Shown: positions 63,916 to 64,000 of the stretch, in pieces
Layout of the letters: every line of letters begins with the position of its first letter
How positions within the stretch are numbered: the first letter of the stretch is position 1
NCBI RefSeq assembly: GCF_902493135.1
Contig: NZ_CABUOD010000008.1
Coordinates: forward strand, 73,321 to 137,320
Reading direction: 5' to 3'
Length of the DNA: 64,000 nt
Source: an uncultured Parabacteroides sp.
GTDB taxonomy: Bacteria > Bacteroidota > Bacteroidia > Bacteroidales > Tannerellaceae
The notes under the pieces: generated by a model
What the model was told of the DNA's origin: nothing
What the model saw: only the letters and a program-made list of their open reading frames with translations
Databases searched by the model: none
Position numbers and translations under genes: made by a program

Positions 63916-64000
63916 TTATACACAAATCATCATTCTTTTGAGTAGTTCTATGCTTCCTCGTCCATAACACATTCTTTTAATCATCTTTAATTTGTTGACA
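63916..64000 (-). mobile_element. 3' end of an ISL3-type transposase gene
   Basis: The minus strand is open from the window edge to a stop at 63916 and encodes NKLKMIKRMCYGRGSIELL, which resembles the C-terminus KLIKRMGYGRxxFELLR of ISL3-family transposases. The rest lies to the right of the window. Inverted sequence TTTCAAAAATA/TATTTTTGAAA at 63818-63828 and 63881-63891 may belong to the element end. Confidence 0.55.

Overview
The window looks like a chromosomal segment of a gut Bacteroidales bacterium, most like Parabacteroides. Reasons seen in the sequence: repeated -7 boxes of the TAnnTTTG type with TTTG about 19-20 bp upstream, two ECF sigma/FecR/SusC/SusD loci, many TonB-dependent receptors, lipoprotein signal peptides typical of the phylum, and spurious intergenic repeats. 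The genus is an inference; no rRNA gene is present.

Layout. (1) 1-20.6 kb is mostly housekeeping: the end of a NikR-family regulator, a TonB-dependent receptor, panB, cbiA, a sialate O-acetylesterase, a PduO-type cobalamin adenosyltransferase, a HigBA toxin-antitoxin pair with a visible operator, an M20 dipeptidase, a DbpA-like RNA helicase, an MTA/SAH deaminase, a purine nucleoside phosphorylase, an aspartate dehydrogenase-like protein, a 2-hydroxyacid dehydrogenase, a Tat-exported SGNH hydrolase, three tRNAs (Gly-GCC, Leu-CAG, Leu-GAG), an amino-acid permease, an SDR oxidoreductase and an outer-membrane beta-barrel receptor. (2) 20.7-33.0 kb is an accessory island that begins after an ECF sigma gene and ends before a FecR gene. 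It holds three small Cys-rich precursor peptides with related leaders, each followed by a six-bladed beta-propeller protein, plus a pyruvyltransferase-like protein, a short LanC-like protein, a glycosyltransferase, a C39-like/VKOR/DsbA fusion and a TlpA-like thioredoxin. It looks like a ribosomally made, disulfide-bonded, possibly glycosylated peptide system. Debris of a second tandem copy of the cassette lies at its left end. (3) 33.1-45.7 kb is a first carbohydrate utilisation locus (FecR, SusC, SusD, lipoprotein, FAD oxidoreductase, two-domain esterase) in which susC is broken by an exact 40-bp tandem duplication. (4) 45.7-57.8 kb is a second, paralogous locus (sigma, FecR, SusC, SusD, GH106-like hydrolase, FAD oxidoreductase) followed by traces of a lost esterase. 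(5) 58.6-62.6 kb is a two-gene unit with OB-like and AlbA/Schlafen-type domains, split at a run of seven A. (6) The right end has an MFS transporter and the tail of an ISL3-type transposase.

How the parts work together. The two glycan loci share regulators of the sigma/anti-sigma type, SusC proteins with a signalling STN domain, and near-identical FAD oxidoreductases with blocks of identical DNA that suggest gene conversion. In the peptide island, cytoplasmic enzymes could modify the precursors, while the VKOR/DsbA fusion and the TlpA-like protein would act in the periplasm on their cysteines. No dedicated peptide exporter and no radical SAM enzyme is visible in the window. All names rest on reading protein motifs by eye; no search was run.
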